Source: Kingdonia uniflora (taxonomy: Eukaryota; Streptophyta; Magnoliopsida; Ranunculales; Circaeasteraceae). Taken from it: a stretch of DNA of 64,000 bases. The stretch is taken from positions 310,001-374,000 of the forward strand of contig JACGCM010000510.1 of NCBI GenBank assembly GCA_014058105.1. The letters are read 5' to 3'. Below the pieces are notes generated by a model. That model made no database searches and was not told the origin of the DNA. It was given only the letters and a program-made list of their open reading frames with translations. Shown in pieces: positions 54,788 through 64,000 of the stretch (position 1 is its first letter; each line of letters begins with the position of its first letter). A program made the translations under genes and the position numbers.

Positions 54788-55883
54788 ATCAGATTCTCTA
54801 AGCTTCTCGACTTTTAGGCCCTCAAAACCATTCTTTCATATACTAATAGATGTGCGCACTATGATGATCACACAACAATGAGGTGCACAAAAAATAAACA
54901 CAACAACCTTTTCAGATGGGCCTTAATTAAGGTCAAGTTGTGAACCCGGTCTCAGGATTCGGTTACTCCTATTCCTGACAATGGATCGGTTCGCACGTTA
55001 AGTTGAGTATACTCGCTTTAGCAATAACTCGCGTGCAGTTCTAGTCACCTAGAAGTACCTGTGCTGGAAGGTGGGGAAAACCACTTAGAATCACCTTTTC
55101 ACACTAGTTATGCTAGGGAACGTACTTCCTCCAGACAAACGTAGCCACTATCAGGATCTTAATGAGCGCGTTCCTAATACTCCCGGTCTGAGCTCTATAA
55201 ACCTTTTTGTCTATCTATGTATTTTATGGCTTAATCTTGGTTTCTTTTAAAGTCAATGTCCTGTTCCGTAAAATGTTAAACCGGGTCGTGACCTCCCGGG
55301 GTCCTAGTATGTGGTGCCACACACGAGTGATGAAATCCTGCCTTTTGTTTGCCCTTTATCTAAAGTTTAGAATTTAAAAGTGCACAAATATCAGGCACAT
55401 GAGCAAAAATTGAGCGCTTCGCAGGAGGGTGCGGTGGAAGAAAGTACCTGCGGGGACTTTTTTGGGGCTCGTTGTTTACCCCGGTGAAACCGTTGAGATG
55501 GCACACCCAGGATCTCTGGCTCAAGTAGGCGTTGTAGAGAGGTCCTCCCTGGATGTGGGTTCCAATATTGCCCCTGCAAAAAAAAAGTACAATTTTATCC
55601 TCGCTTTAATTATACACTTCGCTCAAGAGTACAATATTTTGCCTCACTACAAGTCACTCAAAGAGATGAAGAAACGATAACCCTATTTAGTTTTTGGTCG
55701 GTCCTTAGCTTCCTTTGGTAGTTACTGTAAAACAAAGAAAGTAGTCACCGCAAAACAAAACAAAATTCCTCAAAGTGCAAAAGTAAAATAAAAATATAAT
55801 AAGCAAAATTTATGTTATTCTAAAAAGTGAAACCGAAAAAGAAATTAAACACAATAATTTTTTTTTCTATTTACCGCTCGAAA
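54788..55883 (-). other. 5' leader of element C
   Basis: About 1.1 kb between the primer site and gag. It contains segments that look structured (GGTTACTCCTATTCC, GTCACCTAGAAGTACCTG) but differs from the leader shared by E and D. Open frames at 55,391-55,579 and 55,429-55,680 overlap on opposite strands and are not supported. Confidence 0.6.
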
Positions 55884-55898
55884 CCGGCAACGGCGCCA
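55884..55898 (-). other. Primer-binding site of element C (tRNA-Asp)
   Basis: On the minus strand TGGCGCCGTTGCCGG, three bases after the LTR end; a perfect match to the complement of the plant tRNA-Asp 3' end. Confidence 0.9.
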
Positions 55899-55901
55899 TT
55901 T

Positions 55902-57034
55902 TGGTAACGGTCAAAATTTGGTGTTTAGTATGGGTAAAAATTAGAGTGTCGTTCACTTTCGAACGGAACTTGAAATTAGTTTTGGTCTTGTGTTTTAGTA
56001 ATCTAAGGTTGTAAAACAGTAAAAATCAATGATATAGTTTTAATCAAGAATAAAGGTCTAGGGGATTTGAATTTCACCACCATTTACATACAATATCAAC
56101 ATAGTATCGTATATTAAATTCTCCACTTAATTGAAATAACAAACTTCAACCTTTTGTCGATGTAATCCCATGATTAATTATAACTCAAGTAGAATATATT
56201 GTATGAACTAAGTATATACTAAAATTCATATTCCATGAAAGCTATGCTAACTATGAAATGTTAATTATGATCATACCTTAGAAAAATACAATATTAATAC
56301 AATTTTACTATATCATTTGATAATCACAAAACTCTTCCTATATCTCAACTTAAAGAGATCATAGGATGATAATGGATGTCTCCAACAATATAGTTTTGGG
56401 ATTTATGATAATATGCTCATATTGTGTTAGAGAAAAATACATTTTACTACATGATATCATAGGCTTATGGCGGATCCATCCTCACCCCTAGTGAGGACTT
56501 AACTGGCCATTATAACAACTATAAAACCTAAATGATATGAGAATGAAATGAACATAAACTAACAACAAAAAAAGGAATTTTATTGACTTACAAAATGAAA
56601 TGCTCCAAATGCTTACAAGACTTGCACCAACTTACTCCAAAAATGTTCTCTTGCACTCTACAAGAATGATTCTCTCAAAATTGGATGATCTTATGAGCTC
56701 ACCACCTCTCCTTTTATAGATAAAGGACAGGGTTCTTACATTTAATTTTAGATTTATAACCTATACCATGAATGCACATAAATTTGTAACCTACAAGAGT
56801 TATCCTCTAAAATTGTAACCTCCCCATGTGGGACCCTTGTGTTTGACAAATCTACATCCTTCTCCAACAGTTCATCCTTTGAGCTATACATCCCGGTATT
56901 TGCACATATTTGGTAATTGAGCTCCATGTGACCTGAAATATAAAAATTAGTTTTATAAGTTATGTTAAATAATAAAATTAATAATAATAAACATTAATTC
57001 ATAGGGGAATAGTGGTCATTTTATGTGTCCATCA
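55902..57034 (-). repeat. 5' LTR of element C
   Basis: 1,133 bp, plus-strand reading TGGTAACGG...GTCCATCA. The second base pair of the end differs from the other LTR (TGG versus TGA). Confidence 0.92.
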
Positions 57035-57039
57035 ATCTT

Positions 57040-57579
57040 CATGTCTCCCATTGATAGTTGTAAGACCCCATTAAAGTAATTAATAATGGCATGAGCAGTC
57101 GCAAGGAAAGGGTTGCCCAATATGATGAGAATCTCACAGCTAGGATTCTTTACATCTTTAGTGTCTAAAATAATAAAGTCTACAGGGAAAATGAGAGTAT
57201 CAACCTTGATAAGAATATCCTCAAGGATACCACGTGGGTATTTTATTAACCTGTCACTCAATTGAAGTGTCATTCGAGTAGGTTCGAGTTCTCCAAGTCC
57301 TAATTCTTGATAGACCGAGTAAGGTAGGATATTCATACTAGCACCTAAGTCAGGTAACACCCTATCCACTTTGTGATCTCCAATTTTACAAGGTATGGTT
57401 GGGCTTCCAGGATCACGAAGCTTAAGCAGGGTTAATGTCTCAGTCAAGAAGACTTTCTTATGTACATTAATTTTCCTTTTCCTAGTGTACGCATCCTTAA
57501 GGAATTTGGCATATGCAGGGATAATCATGATGGCATCAAGTACTGGAATATTTATATGAACTTGCTTAAATGTATCCAA
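57040..57579 (-). pseudogene. Element D protease
   Basis: Retropepsin domain with active site VLPDLGASMNILPYSVYQEL, flap-side LIKVDTLIFPVDFIILDT and ILIILGNPFLATAHAIINY. The upstream IPAYAKFLKDAYTRKRK motif matches element C. The frame runs into the element C insertion at 57,035 and resumes in phase below 46,661. The residue before the catalytic DLGAS is Pro where Leu is usual. Confidence 0.9.
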
Positions 57580-59405
57580 TATCTCGTCAAATTGAATCCC
57601 TTTATTAGCGAGAAGAAGGCGTTGTGGATAAGGTACCTTTGGCTCAATATGTACCTTTTGTACGGAAATAGATGAGGTAGGAAACTCCTTAGATTTCTTA
57701 AAAGGTTCATGGTAGCTTACTCAACTGGTTCACTCGAACCTACCTCATCCTCAATAGCGACGGGTGTAGACACAACTCTAGGCATTTTAACTCGGTTATC
57801 AATTTGTCTACAACTTCGAAGAGTGGTAATGACATTAAGCTATTTTGGGATTGAGCTAACATCAAACCCTGGTGGTCCTTTCAGATTAGTTACATGTTGG
57901 TTTGGTAGCTTACCTGGTGGTCTCTCATGCAATGTATTTACCAATTATCCTATTTAAGTATCTAGATTAGAGATACATTGGAATGTAGAATTTTGATTCA
58001 CCAAAGTCTGTTGTTGGAATTGCATCATTTTTTGTTGAAATTGTACTGATTGTTGTATGAAGAGAGCAAGGGTATTGTCCAAAGATAGTTTGGGTGGAGC
58101 AGATGAGAACTGCTTGAATGACTGAAAGGATTGCTGAGATGCATGAGGATAAGATTGAAAAAGGGGATTCATAAGAAAATTATGACCTGAGGTTTGTAGT
58201 TCTCCAAAACCTGAACTGGGTTGGCTGTTCTTCTACGAAAAATTTGGGTGGTTCCGCCAAGTTGGTTTGTACGGGTCAAAGGGCATATTGTAGGTATTAT
58301 TTAAAGCATTCACTTGCTCTTGATTGTCATTCATTTCATTGAACATGGGGTACATTTGAGTCACATGGGTTACATCATAACAAACGGTGCAATCCTATTG
58401 CTGAACCTGGTTCACACTACCCTTAGATTAATTCGTAGCCATAGCCTTGAATTTTTGGGTAAGAGTATCTAATTGGGCTTTGATGGTCGTTCCCTCACTC
58501 ACTTCGTATAAGCTAACTTTCTTGGATGTATGAATATTTCTATGTGGATCAAAATCCTACTACTGAGAGTTCTCAGCCAATGTCTCAAACTCCTCATAAG
58601 CTCTATCAGGTTCAAGGTCCTGGAATTTGCTACTATGCATGGATTCTAGTCTATAACGATTTTCAGAAGTTATTCCACGATAGAAGATCTGGGCTAGATG
58701 TTGCTTCTCAAAACCATGATGGGTACATTGTGAAAGAAGATCTTTATACCTTTCTCATGCTTCGTAAAATGTTTCACTCTCATTTTGAACAAATTAAACA
58801 ACTGCATTTCTAAGAGCGAGGGTTTTTCCCATAGAAAACTATTTGGTTTTGAACTTGGCCTCCATTTGATCCCATGAATTGATAGATGATGGTGCCAATG
58901 AATCAAGCCAATGACTTGCCTTGTCTTTTAGCGAGAATAGGAATAAACGAAGGCAGATGGAATGCTCAGTAAAATGTTAGTATTTGGAGAGCGCACAGAT
59001 TATCTTAAACTCGTAGACGTGCTTATAAAGGCTCTTAAAATCAAGCCCACAAAACGTAGGTAACATTTGGATCACACTAGGCTTGATTTCATAATGGTTT
59101 ATCGTGACAGTTGGTTGCCCAATATACGAAGGCATATCACTCACCACTGGGGTCCAATAGTCCTTTAGAGATTTGGCAGTAACCATGATTGGGGGTTCGA
59201 CTTCTAGCTTGACAACAAGTTTAATTGGGTCAACTCTGGATGAATTACTTTCCTCCCAAACTAGGGCTCCTAAGTCCTCTATTATATTGACTGGGCGAGG
59301 TGGTCGCCCTCTCCGCTTAGGCTGAGGTGGTGGCCCATAAATTGGCAAAGGTTCCAATAAGCTTCCTAAATGTTTTCCTCCATGTGTCCAATTGATCATG
59401 CACAA
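57580..59405 (-). pseudogene. Element D gag
   Basis: From 59,405 the frame has an N-terminal Pro/Arg-rich PPPQPKRRGRPPRP patch that resembles an AT-hook, then the capsid-like part (FCGLDFKSLYKHVYEFKIIC, LRLFLFSLKDKASHWLDSL) broken by stops at 58,977 and beyond. A decayed zinc knuckle near 58,370 reads CTVCYDVTHVTQMYP, with the fourth Cys replaced by Tyr. 57,954-58,172 is the Gln-rich linker with QQSFQSFKQFSSAPPK. About six breaks are visible. Confidence 0.85.
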
Positions 59406-60919
59406 CTAATAATCAATAAAATTCGGCACCCGGTGCAGTAAATAATCCATCAAACCTAGATTCTAGTACATTAATATTTTTTAGAAGTAATAGTTAGGTC
59501 TCCCCTATATTCTTCTATGTTCAAAATGGGTGCGATGGCAAAAGGCTTTGGTTCCTATACTCCTCTGCGTCACTATGCTAGTACCAGCTTAAAGTAGATG
59601 TTCAATCCTCACGCCTGAGCGAGTCGCCTTATCGTACGTCAGCACTTGGAACGGTGATGTCGCAAACCTACAACCAGTATTTTGCGGAGCTAGGCTGGGG
59701 CCGTATCCTGTGAACCCGTGTTTGTACCCCGGTCCGGTACACCTATCCGTTGGGTAATGAAATCCCACGGGAATCTTGCTACTATTTTTTATTAACAGTT
59801 ATTTTGAGGTCTAGGACATTTAATTTTTCGTGTGATACGAATTTCTTCGCATCTTTAATGGGTAGTCCCACTTGTTGGAGGGCTTTTTGGCTGATGAAAT
59901 TCAGCAAGTCTCTAACAGTTTTTACCTTTACTAATGTTGGAATGAAAAAGAATATTAAACACAACAATAGGTCAATCCAACCACAACAATTTTTTTATTA
60001 AAGCAGTGTGTATTTGCACAGTCCATACGACTTTATATGTCCTAGTGCCGGGGCGTAACAGATATGCACCCCTTCTAGATGTCAAGTTTTGTGAAGTACC
60101 AACCTATGGGAAGTGTTTCCCGGTGTAGCTATGGCCGCCCCTTCACTTAGGGGCAAAAGAATGAAGTGCCTCTTCACTTAGGGGGCATAATAAGGAAATT
60201 GTTGAAGTAGCTTTGAGCTTTTCGTATTTTTCATTCATCGTTTTCCGTGCTTCTTGTCTTGTTAGCAATGCTAAAAATTAGCAAGGTTTGATCGGCGTGT
60301 TTTATCGAGAATGGAGAGTGTTAATCGAGATTAGCCAAAAATGGTCTTTTATCACATCCCAATTCAGGCAAAACTTGCAAAAGCAACTCGTGCTCAAGCA
60401 CGTTAAACTTTTTAGGGTCGGTAAGAGGCTTTTAAAAATTACCAAAGCTCTTACTCAAGTTTGTGCTCGTAACAAAAGCAACTCGTGCTCAAGTTTGAAT
60501 TAAGGCCCACTACAGTTCGTGCTCAAGTTCGTGTTTAAGCTCGTAACAAAAGCAACTCATGCTAAGTTATAAAAACCAAAGCTCGTGCTTAAATTCGTTG
60601 GTCCCATAGTAATTTTTTTTAGTCAAGTACCTCAGTAAGCTAAAAAAAATCAGATTTGAGTCAAGATAAAATAATTCAATCAAGATTAAATTCTCGATTA
60701 AACAATTGTTCTCGACCTAAATGCAAGATAAAATAATCCAATGTTGAACCAAGTACACTCGACCTCCAAGCAACAGTTAGTTGTTACTGTAGCAGACTTA
60801 ACCCTTGCTACGTTATACTTTATAACACAATAACGTAAGAAAAATTTAGTAACTGCCTTGTACAACCCTTAAAACCAATCGCCCATTACCTCAAGCACCA
60901 AGTTCCAAACAATGGTGGA
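59406..60919 (-). other. 5' leader of element D
   Basis: 59,480-60,200 is the block shared with element E. 60,378-60,597 contains repeated ACTCGTGCTCAAG-like units. No convincing primer-binding site is found directly next to the LTR end at 60,919 (the minus strand continues TCCACCATTGTTTGG). No gene; open frames at 59,750-60,001 and 60,288-60,503 are not supported. Confidence 0.65.
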
Positions 60920-62195
60920 TGTCTGTACTCGATTGTTCTTGAGATAAAACAATAAAAAGGGATGAGAAATAAGAAATATAGATGAAAGATAAAAGAAGAA
61001 AAATCGGCTTAAAACTAACTACTTAAAAGAAAAGGCACATTTACAAGTCTCCGGCAACGGCGTCAAAAACTTGATCGATTATAAACCGACGTCTTAAAAG
61101 ACCTGCAAGCGCACGGTGTACCGTTAAGTACAAGGGTAAGCGGGGTCGTATCCCAAGAGACTTGTGGTGCGAATTATACTTCGAGCTATTAGTTTTATCC
61201 AATAACAATGAGTTTGTGCATGTTTTGAAATAAAAAGAAGAAATAAACAAATGTTATAAAATATGAGTTGTATGAGTTGGAGTGAGAACCAAGGCTTAGA
61301 TTCCACTTTACCCTTTGTACTCACGAGATAGCATAAATAATTAGAGTAAATTACGAGTTCCCGTATCGCATATCCTTGGTCGGGCATATGCAATATATTA
61401 AAAAATAAAAGAGATTTAGTGATTGGGAACTACCCATAATCTAACTTACTCAACAATGGTTCGGTTGATAAGTATGGATTATGTTCTCTTCTCTTTATTT
61501 CAAATCTATCTTATTATGGTCAAACAAGATGGTCACTTAGATTCATTACTCCTCCTAATCCTAGCTATGGTCAAGCATAGGACGAAGGAATACAAATATG
61601 CAATATTCTGGGATAAAGAGAAAGTAATTACTCTAACTAAGCTATATAATCTACACTAAAGCTATATTGGGTGGATCTTCCTCTAGCCTTGGCTAAGAAG
61701 ATTAGCTACTCATCCCCATGATCATTGTCATACTACTATTACTTTGATAAAAGTAAAAAACAAGAACAAGAGAGAAAGAATAATCTTTATTACTTTAAAC
61801 TTTGATATTACACTCTCTAAGATGATCTCTCATGAGTGAGATTTCCCTCCTATTTATAGAGTATAAGAAGAGTTTCAAAATATTACCTAATATAAAATCC
61901 CCTAAACAATGCCTAAAATCATGCATAGATATTATAACTCATGAGAATAATATCTACATTTAATTCTCTTCAATAGGCTTCCATGGACATTTGGTTGACA
62001 ACTTCACATGAGAATCATTGTTGGAGTGCATCACCCTTGTTCTTTTTTTAAAACCATAAAAATGTATGACTTGTTTATCATGTGACCGATTTCTGTAAAT
62101 ACAAACAAAAACCCTATTAGTATCACATTTATTTAATAAATGACTAGGTAGATATAAATTTAGGAGTTGTACATGTAAATATTACGTGTCTATCA
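60920..62195 (-). repeat. 5' LTR of element D (extended family-B type)
   Basis: 1,276 bp, starting TGATAGACACG at 62,195 on the minus strand and ending CGATTGTTCTTGAG-side at 60,920 with AATCGAGTACAGACA. The ancestral end GATCA is at about 61,073 and the primer-site-like TTGACGCCGTTGCCGGAGAC at 61,046-61,065. Its length and extent equal those of the other LTR, and both are inside the target duplication. Confidence 0.85.
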
Positions 62196-62200
62196 GTCAC

Positions 62201-63359
62201 CATCTCATGCATTACTTGTCATTTGTTTCGGAACAGTTTGTCCCGCCTTGAAGCAGATTTGTTATTTGTAAGAAGGCAGACCCTGTCACCAATTTTGTTA
62301 CTATTTCCATTCTTATTTATTGTTAGGTATTACGTGCGGTTCACAAGAATTCGTCTGATTTTTGGTGCCAAAAGCAATCCCGATTCATCGAACAGTTTCT
62401 TCTTCTAACTCAATCGCAAAAATAGTAAAAACTGTCCTAATTATTTGTCACAAATCGTCTGTGTGACTACTGCCTACCAAGTATTTGATTAAAGACTGGT
62501 ACTCTAGTCCTTGGGCATGGAGGAAATGATGGTACTCTACTCCTGGAGATGGTACTCTACTCTACTCATGGAACAAACGATGGCACATTATCTACGTGGT
62601 TACTGCCAACCAAACTATGCCATTTGTTCAGATGAACTCTGGCATTCTTTCAGATACCTATGTCATTTGTTAACAACTAGTTGTCATTATCAATACCGAC
62701 TTTCTCATTTGTTCAGACTTCTTTGTCATTTGTTTTAAAATAACTTTGTCATTTGTTTTAAAAAATATCAACTGCTTAAAAATTACATTAGGCTTGCAGA
62801 CTATGGGCTCCACATGTACGAATGTCACTTCTAAAATAATAATAAAAAAAGTTCAAATAATTTTAAAATATATTATCATGCCACGTGTCCAAATTTAATT
62901 CCTCGATGTACACATGTCATTACATTTTGAGGCGCGTAAGGCATTCACTGTCACCATTTCATGCATTTCCTGTCATTTGTTGGAGGCCAATTTGTCACTC
63001 TTTTAACCATTAGTTATATTAAATCATGCAGACTTTATCACCAATTATATATTATTTGGCATTTGTTTAGTAGTGTTTAGGGTTAGGTAATGCGTGCGAT
63101 TCACACGAGTTCGTCTAGTTTTTGGAGCCAAAAGCTATCCCAATTCCTCAAATAGTTTCTTCTTATACTATGATTGCAAAGACCATAAAAACTATCCCGA
63201 TTCTACACATCGTGTGTGTGATTGACAATCGTAAAAACTGTCTCGGTGGCATAAACTATTTTCTCACAATCATTGAGTTTTATGTGCTTGTGATTTCAGT
63301 GGCAAATCGTCTGTGTAACTATTACCTACCAAGTGTTTGATTAAAGTCTAATTTTTCTT
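62201..63359. other. Host flank with recurrent TCATTTGTT motifs
   Basis: Continues 39,999-40,831 across the element D insertion. CATTTGTT occurs at least eight times between 62,218 and 63,070, mostly as GTCATTTGTT. The segment GGGCTCCACATGTACGAATG at 62,803 is a third copy of a unit seen at 40,367 and 40,694. GTAAGGCATTCACTGTCACC at 62,937 is a second copy of the sequence into which D inserted. No gene is recognised; open frames at 62,223-62,408, 62,511-62,738 and 63,122-63,340 lack support. Confidence 0.55.
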
Positions 63360-63840
63360 CACAATAAAGTCTGATAAAGAAGTGAATGAGCAATTTGATG
63401 AGGAGAACCAAACGCTGGAGGGTGGAGCCAAGAAGGGTTCCTCTAATGTTAAAAATTATACCTCTCGGTATACAGTTGTGGGACTTAAATAAATATTTGG
63501 AGCTCTGCCTAAAGAGGAGAAGGGTGTTCTTCGTACCATATGCTTTGCACCATTACTTTTGATTGATCCAATAGCGATGATGTCGACGTTGGTTGTGAAA
63601 ATATTTGATCGTCATCTCGGTGATATGAAGTTCCAATTTGGGGGGGGACGGTAATTCAGTTGTAACCCATTCATGTTTACTTGATTTTGGGGTTACGTGT
63701 CTCTCCTATTTCAGATGATTTATTATTTGTTGATCCTGAGTATATAACAAATTTTAGAATGAGGCAATTCCCCAAGAAGAAGAATACATATGGGTTGAAG
63801 GAAATTGACGGGGATTTAAAATAGGCAAAATTGGAAATAC
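63360..63840 (+). pseudogene. Fragment of an uncharacterised plant transposon-type protein
   Basis: Across a stop and two frame changes the plus strand reads GALPKEEKGVLRTICFAPLL, LLIDPIAMMSTLVVKIFDRH, LGDMKFQFGG, then SDDLLFVDPEYITNFRMRQF and KKKNTYGLKEIDGDL. The pattern (a small alpha-helical region ending in a LGL-type strand, then a basic segment) recalls the N-terminal domain of plant proteins often linked to Ulp1-type proteases and mobile domains in transposons. I cannot name the family with confidence. A run of eight G near 63,642 coincides with a frame change. Confidence 0.4.
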
Positions 63841-64000
63841 ATCCTGTTAAGATTCTAATTTAACATTTGTTTGGTCCGTTTTATCATTATTCTGCATTGT
63901 ATTTGTCACCCCAAATTTTTTTGTATTGTATTTGTATTTTTGGGTCATTATTTTCTAAGGTTTTTATCATTATATAGTGTATTTTTTGGCATTTTTACCC

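Larger units (their letters stand above)
46667..57034 (-). mobile_element. Complete Athila-like Ty3/gypsy element C, nested in D
   Basis: LTRs of 1,132 and 1,133 bp (46,667-47,798 and 55,902-57,034) are very similar by eye and are flanked by a perfect ATCTT duplication (46,662-46,666 and 57,035-57,039). A tRNA-Asp primer site and a polypurine tract are present. Gene order is gag, protease, reverse transcriptase, RNase H, integrase on the minus strand. It is the best-preserved retrotransposon here and younger than D, but gag, polymerase and integrase each have stops or frame changes, and the integrase Glu is replaced by Lys. Confidence 0.95.
40832..62195 (-). mobile_element. Athila-like Ty3/gypsy element D, with element C nested inside
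   Basis: LTRs at 40,832-42,105 and 60,920-62,195 are flanked by a perfect GTCAC duplication (40,827-40,831 and 62,196-62,200). Minus-strand order is leader, gag, protease, reverse transcriptase, RNase H, integrase, long 3' non-coding region, polypurine tract, which is gypsy order. Protein motifs and leader type place it with Athila-like elements. Without the nested element C and its duplication it is about 11 kb. Genes are decayed: the polymerase active site reads FMDN and the integrase Glu is out of frame. Confidence 0.92.

Noticed and set aside
54555..54881. 108-codon plus-strand frame
   Set aside because: It is antisense to the gag of element C, whose minus-strand frame has family motifs.
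63642..63649. Regulatory G-quadruplex at the G8 run
   Set aside because: A single G run cannot form a canonical four-tract quadruplex; it is more likely a slippage site in a decayed frame.

Overview
The window is AT-rich plant nuclear DNA, most likely from a flowering plant and probably a eudicot. It carries Ty1/copia and Ty3/gypsy LTR retrotransposons (including Athila-like elements primed by tRNA-Asp), a PIF/Harbinger DNA transposon, a plant mobile domain gene and a TATA-box gene with two GT-AG introns and RY seed motifs. I see no bacterial operon, rRNA, tRNA or CRISPR array. Almost everything is a mobile element inside another mobile element, and most boundaries can be fixed from target-site duplications (TSDs).

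Layout. 1-13,739: a decayed Harbinger-family copy (ORF1 on the minus strand, copy 1) broken up by family-A LTR sequences, by a degraded Athila-like element (E, 1,691-8,452), by a solo LTR inside E (3,928-5,158, TSD TGGAC) and by a copia element (8,835-13,709, TSD CAAGT). 13,740-16,394: truncated duplicate copies of the promoter and first exons of a host gene. 16,395-31,130: a second copia element (plus strand). Its integrase gene is split by an 11.7-kb PIF/Harbinger element (16,618-28,336, TSD TTA), which carries a transposase, a Harbinger ORF1 and a plant mobile domain (MAIN/PP7-long-like) gene. That element is itself split by two family-B solo LTRs, one of which contains a 3.1-kb chromovirus-like solo LTR (TSD CTTGT). 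31,115-38,111: a third ORF1 copy, split by a family-A LTR (32,272-33,531) and a short gypsy element (34,380-37,641, TSD GTGGC).

38,115-40,160: the only apparently intact host gene, a three-exon gene for a 173-residue protein of unknown family, with RY (CATGCA) motifs and a TATA box. 40,832-62,195: a large Athila-like element (D, TSD GTCAC) on the minus strand, interrupted in its protease/RT region by a complete, younger Athila-like element (C, 46,667-57,034, TSD ATCTT). 62,201-64,000: host flank with a recurring TCATTTGTT motif and a decayed coding fragment.

How parts relate. The Harbinger transposase and ORF1 promoters share a module of about 80 bp with matching TATA boxes, and three palindromic sites lie inside each end of that element, which suggests co-expression and transposase-binding sites. 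The mobile domain gene lies between the same ends. Element D has LTRs about 170 bp longer than the solo LTRs of its family; the extra part contains the ancestral primer-binding site. Nearly all transposon genes have stops, frameshifts or lost catalytic residues. Percent identities and ages were not computed; similarities were judged by eye.
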